64,000 bases of DNA from Paenibacillus_AB hodogayensis (GCF_039536325.1 NZ_BAAAYO010000017.1:1-64000); one strand, 5' to 3'; positions 1-9,242 are shown, numbered from the stretch's first letter. Numbers and translations are program-made. The notes: generated by a model not told the origin, from the sequence alone.

Positions 1-39
1 AACAGTTTACCGGGTTGACGGCTCTTTTTCTACCATTTT

Positions 40-1470
40 GTGGTTATTCAACAGGCCTGCTATAAAGTTATTCCTATCATGATTTCATTATTACTGAGTG
101 GTTTTATCGGGATGTTCAGTGAGACGGCGCTGAATGTCGCACTAAGCGACTTAATGAGTCAATTTCATATTTCCGCTGTAACAGCGCAATGGCTGACGAC
201 CGGCTACTTGCTGACGCTTGGCATATTAGTGCCATTATCGGGTTTGCTGCTTCAATGGTTTTCGACCCGGCAGTTATTCATCTCAGGGCTTTGTTTATCT
301 GTTTTCGGCGCACTGGTAGCCGCTCTTGCGCCAGGGTTTGAAGTGCTGTTAATCGGACGTGTCATTCAAGCCGTTAGTATGGGTATTTTATTGCCGCTTA
401 TGTTCAATACGATACTGATCATTTTTCCGGCAGAAAAAAGAGGAGGAGTAATTGGTATTCTCGGCCTCGTTCTGGTGGTCGCTCCTGCTACTGGGCCTAC
501 CTTGTCCGGACTGATGATCGAGAGCTTAGGATGGGAATGGATCTTTTGGTTGTCTATTCCTTTTTTAGTGATTTGTCTATTGATTGGTCTGCGTTATATG
601 CAAAACGTATCAGCCATTACAAAACCGAAAATAGATCTATTTTCACTTGTGTCGTCTACGGCAGGCTTCGGTGGAATTGTATTTGCTTTTAGCAGTGTGG
701 GGGAAGGCGAAGGCGGCTGGAGTAGCATAAAAGTCATCGTTTCGATGAGCGTTGGCCTGTTGTTTTTGATTATTTTTGTCCTTCGCCAATGTAAGATGAA
801 ACATCCGATGTTGAACCTCAGAGCACTTAAACATCCGATGTTCGCCATCGGTACACTAATGCTGTTTATTTGTATGGTGCTTACATTGTCGGCAATGGTC
901 GTGTTGCCCATGTACTTGATTCGCGGACTCGGTCTCAATGCGTTAACAGCGGGGCTCGTCTTATTGCCTGGAGGGATTTTACAAGCCGTTATGTCCCCGG
1001 TTACGGGGAAAATATTTGATAGATTCGGACCCAGACGGATCGTTCCTTTAGGATTTGTCTTGATTTTTGTGGTGCTATGGTCTCTTACAGGCATTACGGC
1101 TGCTACCCCCCTAGTGCTGATTACCGTGCTTCATTCTAGTCTGATGCTCGGTATTTGTCTGGTATGGCTGCCATCCCAGACAAACGGTCTTAACCAATTG
1201 CCTCCCGAGCTTTACCCACATGGAAACGCAATTATGAATACGCTCCAGCAAATAGCAGGCGCGATTGGTACGGCCATTGCAATTAGCCTTATGACTGCCG
1301 GAATCCACCGCTTTATGGAGAGGGCGGCAGACCCTTCAGACCCGGCCAACGGTCCGCTTGCCTTGATTGAAGGTACCCAAAACAGTTTTATTTTTGCCAG
1401 CGTTATGGCTACTGTCGGTTTGTTTTTGGCATTCTTCCTGAAGCGGGTACATGTAGAGAAGCAGCAGTAA
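40..1470 (+). CDS. DHA2-family MFS multidrug efflux transporter
   Basis: Integral membrane proton-driven exporter of the EmrB/QacA (DHA2, 14-helix) branch of the major facilitator superfamily; substrate unknown, LmrB-like drugs are the usual guess. The 476 residues are almost wholly hydrophobic helices. The first helix contains the family segment FIGMFSETALNVAL, and an MFS loop motif (GKIFDRFGPRR) lies at about residues 323-333. Length fits the family. The start is uncertain: an in-frame stop lies at 16-18, the first usable codon is GTG at 40 with no clear ribosome binding site, and the N-terminal tail is shorter than usual, so the true start or promoter may be disturbed at the window edge. 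It stands alone; the next operon begins about 490 bases downstream after a terminator. Confidence 0.85.
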   Translation: MVIQQACYKVIPIMISLLLSGFIGMFSETALNVALSDLMSQFHISAVTAQWLTTGYLLTLGILVPLSGLLLQWFSTRQLFISGLCLSVFGALVAALAPGFEVLLIGRVIQAVSMGILLPLMFNTILIIFPAEKRGGVIGILGLVLVVAPATGPTLSGLMIESLGWEWIFWLSIPFLVICLLIGLRYMQNVSAITKPKIDLFSLVSSTAGFGGIVFAFSSVGEGEGGWSSIKVIVSMSVGLLFLIIFVLRQCKMKHPMLNLRALKHPMFAIGTLMLFICMVLTLSAMVVLPMYLIRGLGLNALTAGLVLLPGGILQAVMSPVTGKIFDRFGPRRIVPLGFVLIFVVLWSLTGITAATPLVLITVLHSSLMLGICLVWLPSQTNGLNQLPPELYPHGNAIMNTLQQIAGAIGTAIAISLMTAGIHRFMERAADPSDPANGPLALIEGTQNSFIFASVMATVGLFLAFFLKRVHVEKQQ

Positions 1471-1697
1471 CAGAGCAAGTTTTTAAATGATCAACTATGC
1501 TTGGAATTGCGATTTCAAAGTTGGCGACAGCAGGCGTGGCGCGCAAACTTGCCGTTTTGCCGCATTCTCCGGAAATTCCGGCAAGCTTGACGGTATCGGA
1601 ACGAAAAACCAACTTATTGTCGGTTACAGCCTGCGTGAACGCCCGTCGGATACGCGCTGCTTCAAGCCGGAAGCCAACGACATTGTCCCATTCAAAT

Positions 1698-1725
1698 CCG
1701 CGAAAAACGCGGCTTTTTCTTTTTA
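1698..1725 (+). terminator. Rho-independent terminator
   Basis: Perfect 5-bp stem CCGCG/CGCGG around an AAAAA loop, directly followed by CTTTTTCTTTTT. It lies about 230 bases past the MFS gene and may end its transcript or that of a lost gene in the gap. Confidence 0.65.
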
Positions 1726-1792
1726 TGGAATCAAGTTCATGTCTAAAGGTAGAAGCTAGATCCCACTCATGACCTTCAAAGTTGCTTGAAAA

Positions 1793-1837
1793 ATGATAAT
1801 TTATTACCGTGACTAACTTTTATGATAATTATTTACC
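1793..1837 (+). promoter_or_regulatory. Direct-repeat operator candidate (partly Fur-box-like)
   Basis: Two near-identical 16-mers, ATGATAATTTATTACC (1793-1808) and ATGATAATTATTTACC (1822-1837), start 29 bases apart upstream of the transporter operon. The second resembles half of a Fur box (TGATAATnATTATCA). The region is AT-rich, so chance similarity is possible. Confidence 0.3.
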
Positions 1838-1960
1838 AAACCATAATTTCTATTTAACATTCCGATGACAATCCATTCTTATAGTAAACGTTGTAAGCGA
1901 AATATCCGGATGATTACACGCTTTACAAAATGGGATTGAATTTGGGGAGGCGACATTCTA

Positions 1961-3187
1961 ATGAAGATGCAACACTGGGCAGGCAACAAGCTTCAAACCT
2001 CAAAACGGAATAAGGCGGCTGCTTTGGTGCTGGGCACCATGTTCCTGTTAGCGGCATGCTCCGATGCGGGAGGAAGCGGACTCAAGGCCGATGTATCGAA
2101 GTCCGCCAGTGGCGTACAGGAAGCAAGTTCGGCGAAATTCGCATCCGGGCCTGACGAAACCGTAGAGGCTCTGTACGAGAAGGCTAAGAAGGAAGGCAAG
2201 CTCATCGTTTACTCCCCTTCGGGGCGTGCCAATGTGGCGGCGGAATCTTTCATGAAGCAGTACCCGGGCATAAAAGTAGAAGTCAGTAAAGTGAAATCCG
2301 ACGAGCTGATGGACAAGGTGACGAAGGAGCAGGATGCGGGACAATTTAATCCAGACGTCATCATCACGAAGGAAGTCAGCGGAGCCGTGGAGGAAGAGAT
2401 GGTGAAACCGGGACGATATATCAAGTATTTGCCTGAAGACCTGGCTGCCAAGGTGGACGAGCCTTACCGGACTCAGGCGGAAAGCTACGCCAATTACGTC
2501 GAGTTCCGCACGGTCTTCTACAATACCGATCGTTACAAGTCGCCTCCCATCACCAACTGGTGGGATCTGACCACCCCGGAATTCCAAGGCAAGGTCTATA
2601 CGGCCGATCCGCTGAGCTCCCCGGCCTTCATGGACTTGTTCACGACCATGGTGGTGAACAGCAACGACATGGCGGCTGCCTATAAGCTGAAGTTCGGCAA
2701 GGAAATTGAACTGCACGGGACCGAAAATGCCGGCTATGAGTTCATCAAGCAGTTGTTCGCGAACAAGCTGGTCGTTTTAAAGGGCAGCGACGACGTGCTG
2801 GATGCGATCGGCAAGTCGGGCAGCGATGCGGTCGGCTTGGCGGTGTCCGGGGATGTATCCAAGGTGAAAGAGAAAGGCTGGAGCATTCTGCCGATCTACG
2901 ACATCAAGCCCAAGACCTCGGTTCCCGACTCCGGCTATCTGTTTATGGCGAAAAATGCGCCGCATGCGGCTGCTGGTAAGCTCTTTATCCGCTGGATGAT
3001 GGGGGAGAAGGATGGCACCGGTGAGGGCGTGAAGCCCTTCAACGAAGTCGGCTCGTGGGTTCCTCGCTCCGATGTGAAAACCAAAAACGATATTCCGTTC
3101 GAGAGCCTGAACCTGTGGCTGTTCAACGGGGATGCCCTGTACAAGACATCGCCGAAGGTGCGCGATTTCTGGATCAAACAAAAGTAA
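1961..3187 (+). CDS. ABC transporter substrate-binding lipoprotein (AfuA/iron(III)-type)
   Basis: Extracytoplasmic receptor of a binding-protein-dependent importer. The N-terminus is basic, then a hydrophobic stretch ends in a lipobox with Cys33 (LLAAC), so it should be membrane-anchored. The 408-residue mature part fits the class used for Fe3+, 2-aminoethylphosphonate or sugar phosphates (AfuA, FbpA, PhnS relatives). The ATG has a GGGGAGG ribosome binding site at about 1945. The permease follows 42 bases downstream and the ATPase after that, so this is the first gene of a five- or six-gene operon. Ligand is not readable from sequence: the downstream PHP phosphoesterase and RpiR-type regulator favour a phosphorylated organic ligand, while the upstream repeats weakly suggest iron. 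Confidence 0.88.
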   Translation: MKMQHWAGNKLQTSKRNKAAALVLGTMFLLAACSDAGGSGLKADVSKSASGVQEASSAKFASGPDETVEALYEKAKKEGKLIVYSPSGRANVAAESFMKQYPGIKVEVSKVKSDELMDKVTKEQDAGQFNPDVIITKEVSGAVEEEMVKPGRYIKYLPEDLAAKVDEPYRTQAESYANYVEFRTVFYNTDRYKSPPITNWWDLTTPEFQGKVYTADPLSSPAFMDLFTTMVVNSNDMAAAYKLKFGKEIELHGTENAGYEFIKQLFANKLVVLKGSDDVLDAIGKSGSDAVGLAVSGDVSKVKEKGWSILPIYDIKPKTSVPDSGYLFMAKNAPHAAAGKLFIRWMMGEKDGTGEGVKPFNEVGSWVPRSDVKTKNDIPFESLNLWLFNGDALYKTSPKVRDFWIKQK

Positions 3188-3229
3188 CGGGTTCTATGCG
3201 AGTCTGTGAAAAAATGAGGAGGGGCCCCC

Positions 3230-5056
3230 TTGCTTGACAAGTCTGTTCGGCCCATATGGCAGACGAGGTGGTGGAACCGGTGGCGGAACGGTCTGCGCAA
3301 TCCGCTGAATCTAATTGGGACGGTGTCGCTTCTTTTTCTTGCGTATACCATCATCTGGCCCGTACTGAACATCCTGTATACAACGTTTGTCTGGAGGACC
3401 CAGGATGCCAGATTGACGGCCGCCGCCGATCCGGGACATCTGACGCTGTACCATTGGCAGCGCATTCTGGCGAGCGACATCAGCTGGTCTCTCTTCTACA
3501 AGCCGGTGCTGCATGCGTTGGCGGTGGGACTCTCGGTCTCGGCCGTGTCCATGGGCTTGGGCTGCGGGCTGGCCTGGCTCGTGACAAGGACGGATATTCC
3601 GTTCAAGAAGACGATCGCTTTGCTGGCGATCATCCCGTACCTGCTGCCGTCCTGGATGCTGTCGCAGGCGTGGCTGACCTTTTTCAAAAACAGCAAGATC
3701 GGCGGAACCCCAGGCATCCTGCAGTCGCTGCTGCATGTGGCGCCTCCCGACTGGCTGGCCTATGGGTATGTCCCGATCGTGATCACCCTTTCGATCCACG
3801 ACAGCGTATATTTTTTCCTGCTGGTTGGTGCGGCCTTTAGCTCCATGAACAGCCAGTTGGAAGAAGCAGCGGAGATGGCGGGGGCGAGCCGTCTGCAGGT
3901 GCTGCGCCGGATTGTATTTCCGCTGGTTCTGCCTTCGGTGCTGTCGGGCTTTATCCTGATTTTCACCAAGGCGGTTAGCTCCTATGGCGTGCCGGCTCTG
4001 TTGGGGACACCAGTTAACTTCTACATGATCTCGACGATGCTGTACTCCAGCATGCGCTCACGGCTGACGACCGAAGCCAACACCCTGTCCCTGACGCTCA
4101 TGCTGATCTCCATCGTCGCGATCTATGCGAACCAGCGCCTGATGGGCGCAAGACGCAGTTATGTGACCGTATCCGGCAAAAGCAGCTCCGTCACCTACCT
4201 ATCACTGGGGAGATGGAAGCGGCCGGGTGCTGTCCTGATCCTGCTCAGCATGGGGGCGGTAGCCGTCATTCCGCTGTTGGTGCTGCTGTTGCAAACCTTC
4301 TTGCTCCAAAACGGCACCTTCAGCCTGGACAACCTAACGCTTCACTACTGGCTTGGCGGCTCCAACCCGGCGATTAACACGGGGGAGATGGGCGTGCTGC
4401 AAAATCCGATTTTCCTGCTCGCCTTGAAGAACTCTCTGATCATTGCGGTCAGCGCTTCGGTCATTGCGGCGGTGATGGGGTTATTGCTCGGCTATGTTGT
4501 CTCCCGGGGCAAAAATACCCTCATGGGCCGGTTGGTGGACCAGCTTTCGTTTTTCCCGTATTTCATTCCGGGGATATCCCTAGCAGCGATCTACATTTCG
4601 ATGTTTGCCAAGCCGGTGCTGTTTATCCCGGCCTTGTACGGCACGATCACCATTATTATTCTCATCACGGTGGTCAAGGAGCTTCCGTTCACGGTCAAAG
4701 CCGGAGGGGCGTCGCTGATGCAGATCGGCAGTGAATTGGAGGAAGCCGCCGTGCTGAGCGGAGCCTCCTGGCTGACCCGGTTCCGGCGTCTGCTGCTGCC
4801 GCTTAGCCGCAAGAGCCTGCTGTCCATCTTCATACTCGTGTTCATCGGAGCCTTGAAGGAGATGGAGCTGATCATTATGCTCGTGACGCCGCGGACAGAG
4901 ACGCTGACCACGCTGACTTTTTATTATGTGGAAAAAGGGTATGAGCAGCTGACGAACGTCGTGTTGATGATCATTATCGCCATCGTCATCACGGTATACC
5001 TGTTGGCTGTGAAGTTTGGTAAAGCCGATTTGACCAAGGGCTTAGGAGGTTCGTAA
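3230..5056 (+). CDS. ABC transporter permease, fused double-domain (AfuB type)
   Basis: Membrane channel of the importer. The 608 residues contain two consecutive permease halves of about six helices each, as in AfuB/FbpB-like proteins that do not need a second permease gene. Each half carries an EAA loop that docks on the ATPase: EEAAEMAGASRLQVL (about residues 205-230) and EEAAVLSGASWLTRF (about 500-525). The TTG start at 3230 is supported by a GGAGG about 12 bases upstream. The ATPase gene starts one base after the stop codon, showing tight coupling. Confidence 0.88.
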   Translation: MLDKSVRPIWQTRWWNRWRNGLRNPLNLIGTVSLLFLAYTIIWPVLNILYTTFVWRTQDARLTAAADPGHLTLYHWQRILASDISWSLFYKPVLHALAVGLSVSAVSMGLGCGLAWLVTRTDIPFKKTIALLAIIPYLLPSWMLSQAWLTFFKNSKIGGTPGILQSLLHVAPPDWLAYGYVPIVITLSIHDSVYFFLLVGAAFSSMNSQLEEAAEMAGASRLQVLRRIVFPLVLPSVLSGFILIFTKAVSSYGVPALLGTPVNFYMISTMLYSSMRSRLTTEANTLSLTLMLISIVAIYANQRLMGARRSYVTVSGKSSSVTYLSLGRWKRPGAVLILLSMGAVAVIPLLVLLLQTFLLQNGTFSLDNLTLHYWLGGSNPAINTGEMGVLQNPIFLLALKNSLIIAVSASVIAAVMGLLLGYVVSRGKNTLMGRLVDQLSFFPYFIPGISLAAIYISMFAKPVLFIPALYGTITIIILITVVKELPFTVKAGGASLMQIGSELEEAAVLSGASWLTRFRRLLLPLSRKSLLSIFILVFIGALKEMELIIMLVTPRTETLTTLTFYYVEKGYEQLTNVVLMIIIAIVITVYLLAVKFGKADLTKGLGGS

Positions 5057-5057
5057 A

Positions 5058-6230
5058 GTGAGCGCTATTGAATTGCAGCAGGCTCAGGTCCATATCCAGC
5101 AGAAGCAGGTCTTGAAAGGCATCGACCTGATCATCGAGCAGGGAGACTTCGTGACTCTGCTCGGTCCTTCGGGCTGCGGGAAGACGACCCTGCTCCGTAC
5201 GATCGCCGGCCTGCAGAAGCTGAATGAAGGCCGGATCGTCATTGCCGGCCGCGAAGTTGCGAGCGGCGGAACGGCCTTTCACATGGACCCGGCGAAGCGG
5301 GGCGTGAGCCTCGTGTTCCAGAGCTATGCCCTCTGGCCGCATATGACGGTATTCGACAATATCGCCTTCGGCTTGCAGATCCGTAGGCTCACGAAGAGCG
5401 AGATCCGGCAGCGCGTGATGTCGTCCCTCGAGAAGATGCGCATCCCGGAGCTCAGCGATCGGTATCCCGGCGAGCTGTCCGGCGGCCAGCAGCAGCGCGT
5501 CGCCATCGCTCGCGCTATCGTCACCTCGCCGGATATTTTGCTGCTGGACGAGCCGCTTTCCAATCTGGACGCCAAGCTGCGGACCGAGATGCGGGCCGAG
5601 CTCAAGCGACTGCACCGCGAGCTCGGTACCACCATCGTCTATGTGACCCACGACCAGCACGAGGCGATCACGCTGTCGACCAAGGTCGCTGTGTTTTTCG
5701 GCGGCGAGCTGGTTCAGCTAGATACCCCGCGAGAGCTGTATCGGCATCCGAGAACGCTGGAGGTGGCGGAATTTATAGGCAGCTCCGATCATCCCTTGAA
5801 TCGGATAGACGGCTTTGCACGCGTCATCGATCAGATCGGCATCGTGAGCACGCCTCTCGGGGATTTCCGGGTCGAGGGAGATGCCCTGGAAGCGGACCGC
5901 CAGGTCGTGCTGACCTTGAGGCCCGAGGATATGGCACTGCACGAGCATCCGGGGGAGCGCGGCTTCATCCCGGTCCGGGTGACCGATGTGTTGTCCTCGG
6001 GCCCGGAATCGCTCGTACGCGTCGAGGCTGGAGACATCGCGCTAACTGCACGTACGCTCGGAGATACGGATTATGCACCGGGCCGCATGCTGTATGCCGC
6101 GTTCCGGGAGGAGCGCATCAATCTCTATGACCAGCTTACCGGCCACCGGCTGGAGGCTGTTCTCTATTCATCTCAACATGTACAATGGAGGAACACCACG
6201 AATGAAAATCGATTTTCACTTTCATGTTAA
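5058..6230 (+). CDS. ABC transporter ATP-binding protein (AfuC/PotA type)
   Basis: Cytoplasmic ATPase energising the importer. Walker A GPSGCGKTT is at residues 36-44, the signature LSGGQ near 139-143, Walker B ILLLDEP near 160-166, and the switch histidine in VTHDQHE follows. The C-terminal third is a TOBE-like regulatory domain, giving the usual AfuC/UgpC length of 390. The GTG start follows AGGAGG with 7-base spacing. The last 29 bases overlap the next gene, whose own ribosome binding site lies inside this frame, so the two are probably translationally coupled. Confidence 0.9.
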   Translation: MSAIELQQAQVHIQQKQVLKGIDLIIEQGDFVTLLGPSGCGKTTLLRTIAGLQKLNEGRIVIAGREVASGGTAFHMDPAKRGVSLVFQSYALWPHMTVFDNIAFGLQIRRLTKSEIRQRVMSSLEKMRIPELSDRYPGELSGGQQQRVAIARAIVTSPDILLLDEPLSNLDAKLRTEMRAELKRLHRELGTTIVYVTHDQHEAITLSTKVAVFFGGELVQLDTPRELYRHPRTLEVAEFIGSSDHPLNRIDGFARVIDQIGIVSTPLGDFRVEGDALEADRQVVLTLRPEDMALHEHPGERGFIPVRVTDVLSSGPESLVRVEAGDIALTARTLGDTDYAPGRMLYAAFREERINLYDQLTGHRLEAVLYSSQHVQWRNTTNENRFSLSC

Positions 6231-6966
6231 ATTGTCCAAAAAAACGGATTTTTCCCTAGAGCATTTCAACGAAATGCTGGATGAAGCACGGGAGCAAGGG
6301 CTTCAGGCGATTACGCTGACGGAGCATTTTAATACGCGCCGCTTCGACGAAGTGTACGGCACACTGGATCGGGTGCTGCCTGGCAACAATCACTACTATG
6401 ACCGTGACGGCTTCAAAATTTTCACTGGCATGGAAGTCGATGTGGCGGAAGGCGGGCATATTTTGGTCAGCGGGCCCAAGGACGCCCTGCTGGAAATTCG
6501 CGCCTTGCTGGATAACCATACAACAGCCGAATCTTTTATCGGGCTGGAGCAGCTGTTCTTGCTGTGCGAGCCCCGGGGCATGCTGGTGATTGGCGGCCAT
6601 CCATTCCGCGAGTCGAATCATCTGTATCATGTAGACCGGGAGCTGCTGCGCCGCTTCGATGCTTTCGATCTCAACGGTAAAGATCTGCATGAGATCGGCA
6701 TCCAGGAAAATGTCGCCAAGGTGCTCACGCTTGGCGCGGAGCTCGGCGTACCTGTGGTCGCCGGCAGTGACGCCCACCAGATGTTCCAAGTCGGCTGCGT
6801 GCACAACGAGCTGTCCGGTCCTTGCGAGTCGGTGGCCGACCTAAAGGTGGCCATCCAGTCCGGTGCTTACAAGAGAGTCATTTCGCCGAGCCTTCATCTG
6901 CAGGTGAGGGCAGCGGGAGCGGTCAAAAGGCTGCTGAAGAAAAAAGTTGAGGTTGAAGACGTGTAA
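6202..6966 (+). CDS. PHP-domain phosphoesterase
   Basis: Predicted cytoplasmic metal-dependent phosphoesterase of the PHP superfamily (254 residues). The N-terminal HFH motif, EHFN, the GMEVDV strand, GGHPF and the C-terminal AGSDAH box are the metal-ligand motifs expected for a PHP barrel. The ATG at 6202 is chosen because TGGAGG lies just upstream and conservation begins at MKIDFHFHV; a longer reading from 6073 would run through the ATPase gene in another frame. Its place in an AfuABC-like operon suggests that it removes phosphate from the imported compound or a derivative; the substrate is not known. Confidence 0.85.
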   Translation: MKIDFHFHVKLSKKTDFSLEHFNEMLDEAREQGLQAITLTEHFNTRRFDEVYGTLDRVLPGNNHYYDRDGFKIFTGMEVDVAEGGHILVSGPKDALLEIRALLDNHTTAESFIGLEQLFLLCEPRGMLVIGGHPFRESNHLYHVDRELLRRFDAFDLNGKDLHEIGIQENVAKVLTLGAELGVPVVAGSDAHQMFQVGCVHNELSGPCESVADLKVAIQSGAYKRVISPSLHLQVRAAGAVKRLLKKKVEVEDV

Positions 6967-7008
6967 CGTATAACCGTACGTTTCGATCATTGGGGAGGGG
7001 GGAGCAGC

Positions 7009-7842
7009 TTGGAGCTGACGTTTGAGAGTAAGGAGTTATCCCGGGGACACCGGCGGATCGCCGATTATATCAGCAAACACATGGAAGAGCTTCCGTTTAT
7101 GGTAGAAGAAGATCTGGCTGCTGCTTGTCAGGTCAGCACGTCCACCGTATCGCGGTTCTGGGCTGAGGTCGGCTGCAAAAACCTGAAGGAATTCAAGCAG
7201 AAGGTGAAGGATGAGATTTTTCTGTCGCCGTCGCAGAAGCTGCAGTCCGCCTTTTCCAAAATGAATGAGGAGGATGCGGCCGCAAGTCTCTTGATCGGCG
7301 TCGATTATTTGCAGCAAACCGCGGAGAGGCTGAGCCAGGAGTCCTTCGAGCGGGCCGCAAGCATGCTGCGCGAGGCGGGGACGGTTTATATCTACGGCCC
7401 TGGCTCCTCCGCGAGCCTTGCCGCGCTGATCGACTTCCGACTGACGAGATTCGGGATACGGGTAAGCCACTTATCCCGAGGCGGTCATGAGCTGTTCGAC
7501 CGTCTGGTGCATGTGCAGCCGCAGGATGTGATGCTGATCTTTGGTTTCGTCACCGAATCGCCGGAGCTTGCGGTGCTGCTCGACCATGCCGGGTCCAAGG
7601 GCTGCAAAACGCTGTTGATCACCGACCTTGTCATCAGCGAGATGGTGGAGAAGGCGACCGTCACTTTGTATACGGCCCGAGGTCAGCTATGGGAGTTTCA
7701 TTCGATGGTAGCGCCCATCGCTCTGCTCGAAACGCTGATCGTGAAGGTAGGCAAGCAGATGGAGGAGCATGCGGTTGCCGTCAGTGAGGAGCTGCACGAG
7801 CTGCGGCGAAAATATCAGAAGCTGCTGCCGAAGAGGGTGTAG
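7009..7842 (+). CDS. RpiR/MurR-family transcriptional regulator
   Basis: DNA-binding regulator of 277 residues. The N-terminal ~80 residues form the RpiR-type helix-turn-helix (AAACQVSTSTVSRFWAEVG), and residues ~120-245 form a SIS domain (VYIYGPGSSASLAALIDFRL), the fold that binds phosphosugars in this family. TTG start at 7009 follows GGGGAGGGGGGAG. It is 42 bases after the PHP gene and ends at a terminator, so it is likely the last gene of the operon and its local regulator. The ligand class supports import of a sugar phosphate by the upstream transporter. Confidence 0.88.
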   Translation: MELTFESKELSRGHRRIADYISKHMEELPFMVEEDLAAACQVSTSTVSRFWAEVGCKNLKEFKQKVKDEIFLSPSQKLQSAFSKMNEEDAAASLLIGVDYLQQTAERLSQESFERAASMLREAGTVYIYGPGSSASLAALIDFRLTRFGIRVSHLSRGGHELFDRLVHVQPQDVMLIFGFVTESPELAVLLDHAGSKGCKTLLITDLVISEMVEKATVTLYTARGQLWEFHSMVAPIALLETLIVKVGKQMEEHAVAVSEELHELRRKYQKLLPKRV

Positions 7843-7867
7843 CGAACAATGCGCAGCAGATAACAGG

Positions 7868-7910
7868 GAACCTGACTTTCTTCCCCTGGGAGAAAGCAGG
7901 TTCTTCGTTA
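7868..7910 (+). terminator. Rho-independent terminator after the RpiR gene
   Basis: GAACCTG(A)CTTTC pairs with GAAAGCAGGTTC (7892-7903), 12 pairs with one bulged base, followed by TTCGTT. It lies 26 bases past the regulator stop codon. Confidence 0.7.
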
Positions 7911-8115
7911 TGCTGCGGCTTTGGGCTTCGGCCCGCACGTTCTCGGTAAAGAGGATAGCGTTGTCGATCGAAGCCTTGCTCCTTCCGGGGCAAACGCTGC
8001 CGACTGATCGCCGCGCCTGGGCGCGGGGTATCGTCGCCTGGCGGATGCCGTTTCTGCAGGGAGCGACGAGGGAGCCACGGCTGACGAGTATCCGCTGCGG
8101 AAGAAGTGATCGGGA
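7911..8115. other. GC-rich gap without a recognised gene
   Basis: Between the two terminators of the convergent RpiR and RsgA genes. The sequence is GC-rich; the frames crossing it (for example 7769-8173) show no conserved motif, and I see nothing else in it. Confidence 0.5.
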
Positions 8116-8166
8116 AAAGAAAAAGGCATCCAGGAGCGGCTGCGCCGTTATTGGATGCCTTTTCTT
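8116..8166. terminator. Bidirectional terminator between convergent genes
   Basis: AGGCATCCA (8124-8132) pairs with TGGATGCCT (8152-8160); an A-run precedes and TTTTCTT follows, so the hairpin can act on both strands. It lies 9 bases from the end of rsgA on the minus strand. Confidence 0.75.
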
Positions 8167-8174
8167 GCGTTGAG

Positions 8175-9242
8175 CTAGTGGTCGTTATTGTATTGGGCCC
8201 GCTGTGCCTTGTGGATCTTCTTCCACTTCGCTTTCTCGGCCGCCTGCAGGGTGCGGTTTTCTTTGCGCGCCAAGTAGTCTAGCTCCTTCTGGAGCTTCAC
8301 GTAATTGTCGTAACGGCTGCGCTCCAGCGTCCCGTCGGCGAGACCAGCATTCACCGCGCACCCCGGCTCCTTCTGATGCTTGCAGTCCGGGAACCGGCAT
8401 CGCTCCGCCAGCTCCTCGATATCGTGGAACGAGGCACTAATGCCTTCGTCCGCTTCCCACAGCTGCAGCTCCCGCATCCCTGGTGTATCGATGAGAAGGG
8501 CGCCTGTCGGCAGCACGACGAGCTCCCGGTGGGTTGTCGTATGCTTCCCCCGGTCGTCATCCTCCCGGATAACGCCGGTAGCTTGTACGTCGCGTCCATA
8601 CAGCCGGTTGACGAGCGTTGACTTGCCAGCCCCCGAGGAGCCGAGCAGGGCAACAGTCTTGCCTTGCCCGATGTAAGGCGCCAGCGCCTGCAGCCCTTCA
8701 ATGGAGAGCGCATGGACGGCGTGAACCGGTACGCCCATCGCGACGGCTTCCGCCTCGCGAACGGCCGCATCAACATCGCCGCACAGATCGGCCTTCGTCA
8801 GGACGAGCACCGGATTCGCGCCGCTCTCCCAGGCAAGGGTCAGGTACCGCTCGATGCGCCTGAGGTTGTAATCCTGATTCAGCGCGTTCACGAGGAACAC
8901 CGTGTCGACATTGGAGGCAACGATCTGCTCCTCCGGGACGCTGCCGGCCGCGCGCCGAGAGAACTTGCTCGTCCTGGGCAGCACGGCGTGAATCGTCGCC
9001 CGGCCTTCCTCGATCCGCTCGGTCAGGGCGACCCAGTCGCCGACCGCCGGATAGTCCGCGCGTTCCAGCGCTTCGTGTCGCAGCTTGCCGGAGACCTCTG
9101 CGAGAAAGTCCCCTTGCTCGGTATAGACGCGATACATGTGCTTGTGCTCGAGCGCGATTCGGCCCGGGACCAGGTTTTTCGTGCGGTAAGGTTGAAAGGC
9201 GGTTTCCCAGCTTGGGGTCCAGCCTAATTGTTGTAAATTCAT
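8175..9242 (-). CDS. rsgA: Ribosome small-subunit-dependent GTPase A
   Basis: Circularly permuted GTPase that acts in late 30S ribosome maturation. The order of motifs is diagnostic: an N-terminal OB-like domain, G4 TKAD (149-152), then G1 GSSGAGKST (201-209), then G3 DTPG (252-255), and a C-terminal zinc-binding helical domain with Cys282, Cys287, His289 and Cys295. Length 355 fits. The ATG lies at 9242 with AGGAGG about 9 bases upstream on the minus strand. It is monocistronic and convergent with the importer operon. Paenibacilli often carry a second RsgA-like paralogue, so this may not be the housekeeping copy. Confidence 0.95.
   Translation of the reverse strand: MNLQQLGWTPSWETAFQPYRTKNLVPGRIALEHKHMYRVYTEQGDFLAEVSGKLRHEALERADYPAVGDWVALTERIEEGRATIHAVLPRTSKFSRRAAGSVPEEQIVASNVDTVFLVNALNQDYNLRRIERYLTLAWESGANPVLVLTKADLCGDVDAAVREAEAVAMGVPVHAVHALSIEGLQALAPYIGQGKTVALLGSSGAGKSTLVNRLYGRDVQATGVIREDDDRGKHTTTHRELVVLPTGALLIDTPGMRELQLWEADEGISASFHDIEELAERCRFPDCKHQKEPGCAVNAGLADGTLERSRYDNYVKLQKELDYLARKENRTLQAAEKAKWKKIHKAQRAQYNNDH

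Larger units (their letters stand above)
1471..1960. other. Intergenic region upstream of the AfuABC-like operon
   Basis: No convincing gene. Open frames of about 90 codons at 1487-1772 overlap each other and resemble nothing I know. The stretch holds a terminator near 1698-1725, a pair of direct repeats (1793-1808 and 1822-1837) and a weak cre-like word (TAGTAAACGTTGTAA, 1882-1896, 13 of 15 consensus positions). The last ~190 bases are AT-rich and probably carry the promoter of the downstream transporter operon. Confidence 0.6.

Noticed and set aside
1487..1772. Two overlapping ~90-codon plus-strand frames after the MFS gene
   Set aside because: No binding site, no similarity I can recognise, and they end in a terminator and AT-rich promoter DNA.
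2048..2716. 222-codon minus-strand frame inside the solute-binding protein gene
   Set aside because: Opposite-strand reading of a well-supported lipoprotein gene; no recognisable motif and biased composition.
4989..5660. 223-codon minus-strand frame
   Set aside because: Lies opposite the ATPase motifs; composition rich in Arg, His and Leu as expected of a shadow frame.
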